Origin: Eupeodes corollae
Lineage: Eukaryota > Arthropoda > Insecta > Diptera > Syrphidae
NCBI RefSeq assembly: GCF_945859685.1
Contig: NC_079149.1
Coordinates: forward strand, 136,192,153-136,256,152
Direction of reading: 5' to 3'
Length of the DNA: 64,000 nucleotides
The translations under genes were made by a program, and so were the position numbers. The notes beneath the pieces are model-generated. The model saw only the letters and a program-made list of their open reading frames with translations. It made no database searches and was not told where the DNA came from. Below, in pieces: positions 61,481-64,000 of the stretch. Every line of letters starts with the position of its first letter. The first letter of the stretch is position 1.

Positions 61481-62680
61481 CTTGATTTATTTTCATTTAC
61501 TGGCTTTGATTTTTATTTCTCTTTCGGACTTCTTCAAAAAAGAAAAAGGGACGAACCTCGATCTTTCGATGATGACGATGGCGATAGAAGTAGAAGAATT
61601 CTCTATGCCGGAATGTCTGTTCTGTGGATTTCTTTTTGAAGTCTCACTGTTTGAAGAAGTGAACGAGTATTCTTATATTGTATACGCATGTGCGGCGGCG
61701 ACCGAACGGACGACGGCTATCTTTTGTTCTGTTTGTCGATCGGTTGGTTCCTGGAAATAATGCCCAATGGATAGGTGGGTATATTATTATTATTATTATT
61801 GAGTACACATGGAGCCACCATTAAAAACAAAATAAACTGGCATCTTCAGCGTGTCCGCTTAGAGAACTACTCGCACATGAAACAGGCCTAACGTCATCCG
61901 TCTTTGACACCTCGGAAGAGAAGTTGATTTTTTTTCTGTTTTTGAAAATATTTGAAGCTCGTGCGCTTCTGGCATCTTAGCATCTTCATATTACTTTGTC
62001 TGTAGATGAAGATGAAACATACATAAAAGTGAAAAAAAGAAATGAAGAATGATCATTTGAACGCGTCTAAAAACTGTCAACACGAACAATCATTGTCCGA
62101 TATTGGTTTAAGCATCAATTAACATAACTTTGGTTTTAACAGCCCAAAAGGTTTGTTGTGTTATTCGTTACTCGTCATGATGGGCTGTGTTTCTTTGGAC
62201 ACATCTTCTGACACGCTAAATGTTTACCAATGGAGAGCTCTTCTATCTGATGTTCGCCTAAATGCGTGTCTTTTGTTTTGTAATTATACAACAAGCGAAG
62301 CAGTTGTGGCGCGATGCAGCATCACTGTGGCTGATGTACGAGTATATAGCTGAGGATGGCGGCACAATTCCAAGAATAGAGCCATATGAATATGAAAATC
62401 GTTTTACACGAGAGTGCGATGGCAATTATGCCATCCGAATCCGAATAGTTACCACATGGAAAGAATCACTCGATAGAAATAGAAAGAAAACATATCGCAT
62501 ATCCATGGTTTAGTCAGTCAGTCAGTCGTTTTCGAATTCGAATTGCACTTGTTGCAACGACATACAATGATGTTGAAGATGATGAAGACCGACGACTACG
62601 ACGAAGACGACGCGACGTTGCTGATAGCAGTCTTTATTGCTTGCTGATGCCCAAAGGCAAAGAGTTATGTACCATCTTAT
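61480..62680. promoter_or_regulatory. GC-raised island, unassigned
   Basis: The parts 61540-61760 and 62330-62640 are GC-raised with CGA/GAC/GCG triplets (GAAGATGATGAAGACCGACG at 62576). A simple (ATT)n tract lies at 61780-61799. The + strand frames at 61482-61760, 62153-62353 and 62262-62513 have no recognisable domain; the middle ones overlap in different frames. A short core-like GAACGCGTCTAAAAACTGTC occurs at about 62060. Confidence 0.25.
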
Positions 62681-64000
62681 ATCGGGCTGTATGCGAGAAT
62701 CCTACATGTGGCTAAAATTAGAGTTCAAGAAATATTGTGTACACAATATTGTTTTTGAACATTTGTTTCGTCAAAGATAATTTGCCGTTTGTTTATAATT
62801 TAAGAAAAAAAAATAATAATAAAAAGAAACCTATAAATGGTGAAAAAAAGAAGACATCTCGAAAACGGTTCTATTTTGTTTATTTAACTTAACCCGATAC
62901 CGAGCTCAAGGAGCTGATTTTGGATAAGATTCAATTATTTGGGGATTGAGAGTTTCCGGCTTTAGTGATGCCTTAAAGGAGATGGCACACATGGTTTGAG
63001 TTATCGGTTTCACCTTAGTGCTGGTGGTGGTATTGAGAAACATATGCATCTTCTTGAAACCAATATTTTATGTTATTATAATGTTTTTGTTTGGTTAAAA
63101 ATATTTGGACCCAAGATAAATAATGTTTGGATAGTAGACCCATAGAATACCTATACCTCCTATAGAGAACAGTGGCATACTTGATATTTGTGGAACTTGA
63201 ATATGTTGTTATGATGCTGTCTATTGGCTTTGTTGACTGACAAGTTGAATTAGTTTAGTAGCACAAATGACAGAAAAGGGGAAAGGACATTCAGAATCCT
63301 TTTTCAGATGTTGTTTATCATATAGTTTCTGAGCATGACAATTTTAAGAAAATATAGAACGGAAAATATAATTTAACCAAATTTTATTTCCTCTAAACTC
63401 AAATTAGGTTTCAGAATACCTGGAACTATTTTTAAGTGGCTCAAAGTATTTAAAGACTAACTATTTCACCATACAAAAATCACTGCTCTCACGACCTAAT
63501 ACCTTCTATTTGATTTAATAGTTAAAACGAACTTTAGTCAGCTAGGGAACGGGCTTGATGGAGAAGTTTGTTTGGTGAGGCCCTAGTTTACTTAGGACTG
63601 TAGCGCCATCTTAAGTGTAAAGTAAGTAAATTAAAACGAAGCAAAGACTGAAATACAGGACACAAAAATCGAGAAATTAAGAAATTTGGAAATGTAGGGT
63701 TGTTTTCTACGGAAAAAGCCAGAATTTCGTGCAAAGAATTTTCGGGTCTTGCTTCCAAAAAACCTGGTTTGATTTTTGGCGACCCAGCGGTATGTTTAAA
63801 GGTTCTTATTCGTATTGACTGTGCGTCTAAAACCTAAGCAATATGCACACATTCTTATTCATTTTGTCTACACATTGAGCTTGCTATTGATTATCACGGA
63901 TTTTTTGACTAATTATTTCAAGACGTGTATGACAATAGCAAACAAAATTTTATTAAGAAAAGTCAGCTTTTTCAATTTCCTGATTTTTTCGGAGGTTTTC
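62680..64000. other. AT-rich spacer to window end, with SINE 3'-end fragment
   Basis: At 63574-63617 GAGGCCCTAGTTTACTTAGG continues ACTGTAGCGCCATC, a diverged copy of the SINE 3' end seen at 7770-7793 and 58880-58920. Otherwise no gene or repeat is recognised. Confidence 0.5.

Noticed and set aside
61482..62513. Three + strand frames as a possible multi-exon gene
   Set aside because: No domain, no convincing splice sites joining them, and composition follows local triplet repeats.

Overview
This looks like nuclear DNA from a higher dipteran fly. Genes carry short GT-AG introns, the intergenic DNA is very AT-rich and full of repeats, and the clearest gene is the fly ETS repressor Yan (anterior open, aop), nearly identical to the Drosophila protein in its Pointed/SAM and ETS domains but clearly diverged in its linkers. 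I cannot name the species; the distance from Drosophila and the repeat load suggest a non-drosophilid cyclorrhaphan.

Only two convincing host protein-coding genes are present, both in the first 12.5 kb and convergent (tail to tail). On the + strand, 1-2132 is the 3' part of a C2H2 zinc-finger gene, cut by the window edge, with five exons visible. On the - strand, 12366-10046 is a complete four-exon aop/yan coding sequence (694 codons). A strong splice acceptor at 12462-12464 shows that at least one 5'-UTR exon lies further upstream, so the aop promoter is probably well inside the DNA to the right. The 7.9 kb between the two stop codons holds the UTRs and decayed transposons (a Tc1-like fragment, an I/Jockey-type RNase H remnant, a Harbinger-like element and a SINE fragment).

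From 12.5 kb to 64 kb I see no credible host coding gene. This ~51 kb is a developmental-gene desert made of three things. (1) Satellite-like arrays: ~205-bp units at 13.0-15.0 kb, a ~160-195-bp repeat at 20.7-21.3 kb, a ~500-bp dimeric unit at 24.6-26.9 kb, a ~605-bp unit at 34.3-36.4 kb and a composite array at 38.9-41.7 kb. (2) Transposon relics: Jockey-like RT (47.1 kb), Tc1 transposase (47.5-48.5 kb), an internally deleted Harbinger element (49.1-50.4 kb), several terminal-inverted-repeat MITEs (17.8, 51.9 and 58.3-59.4 kb), and a complete tRNA-derived SINE with an 11-bp target-site duplication nested in one of them. (3) Islands of higher GC rich in CGA, GAC, CAG and ATC triplets (about 15.2-16.5, 19.0-20.1, 29.0-31.4, 42.8-45.5, 46.7-47.0, 53.0-54.1 and 61.5-62.7 kb). 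These are the best places to look for aop 5' exons, promoters and enhancers.

The most unusual pattern is a shared core, approximately GAACACGTCTNAA followed by GTGACAGTTCGT. It recurs in both orientations in three separate satellite arrays and in scattered single copies, which suggests one mobile repeat family seeded several independent arrays around this gene. Counts, identities and boundaries here were read by eye and are approximate.
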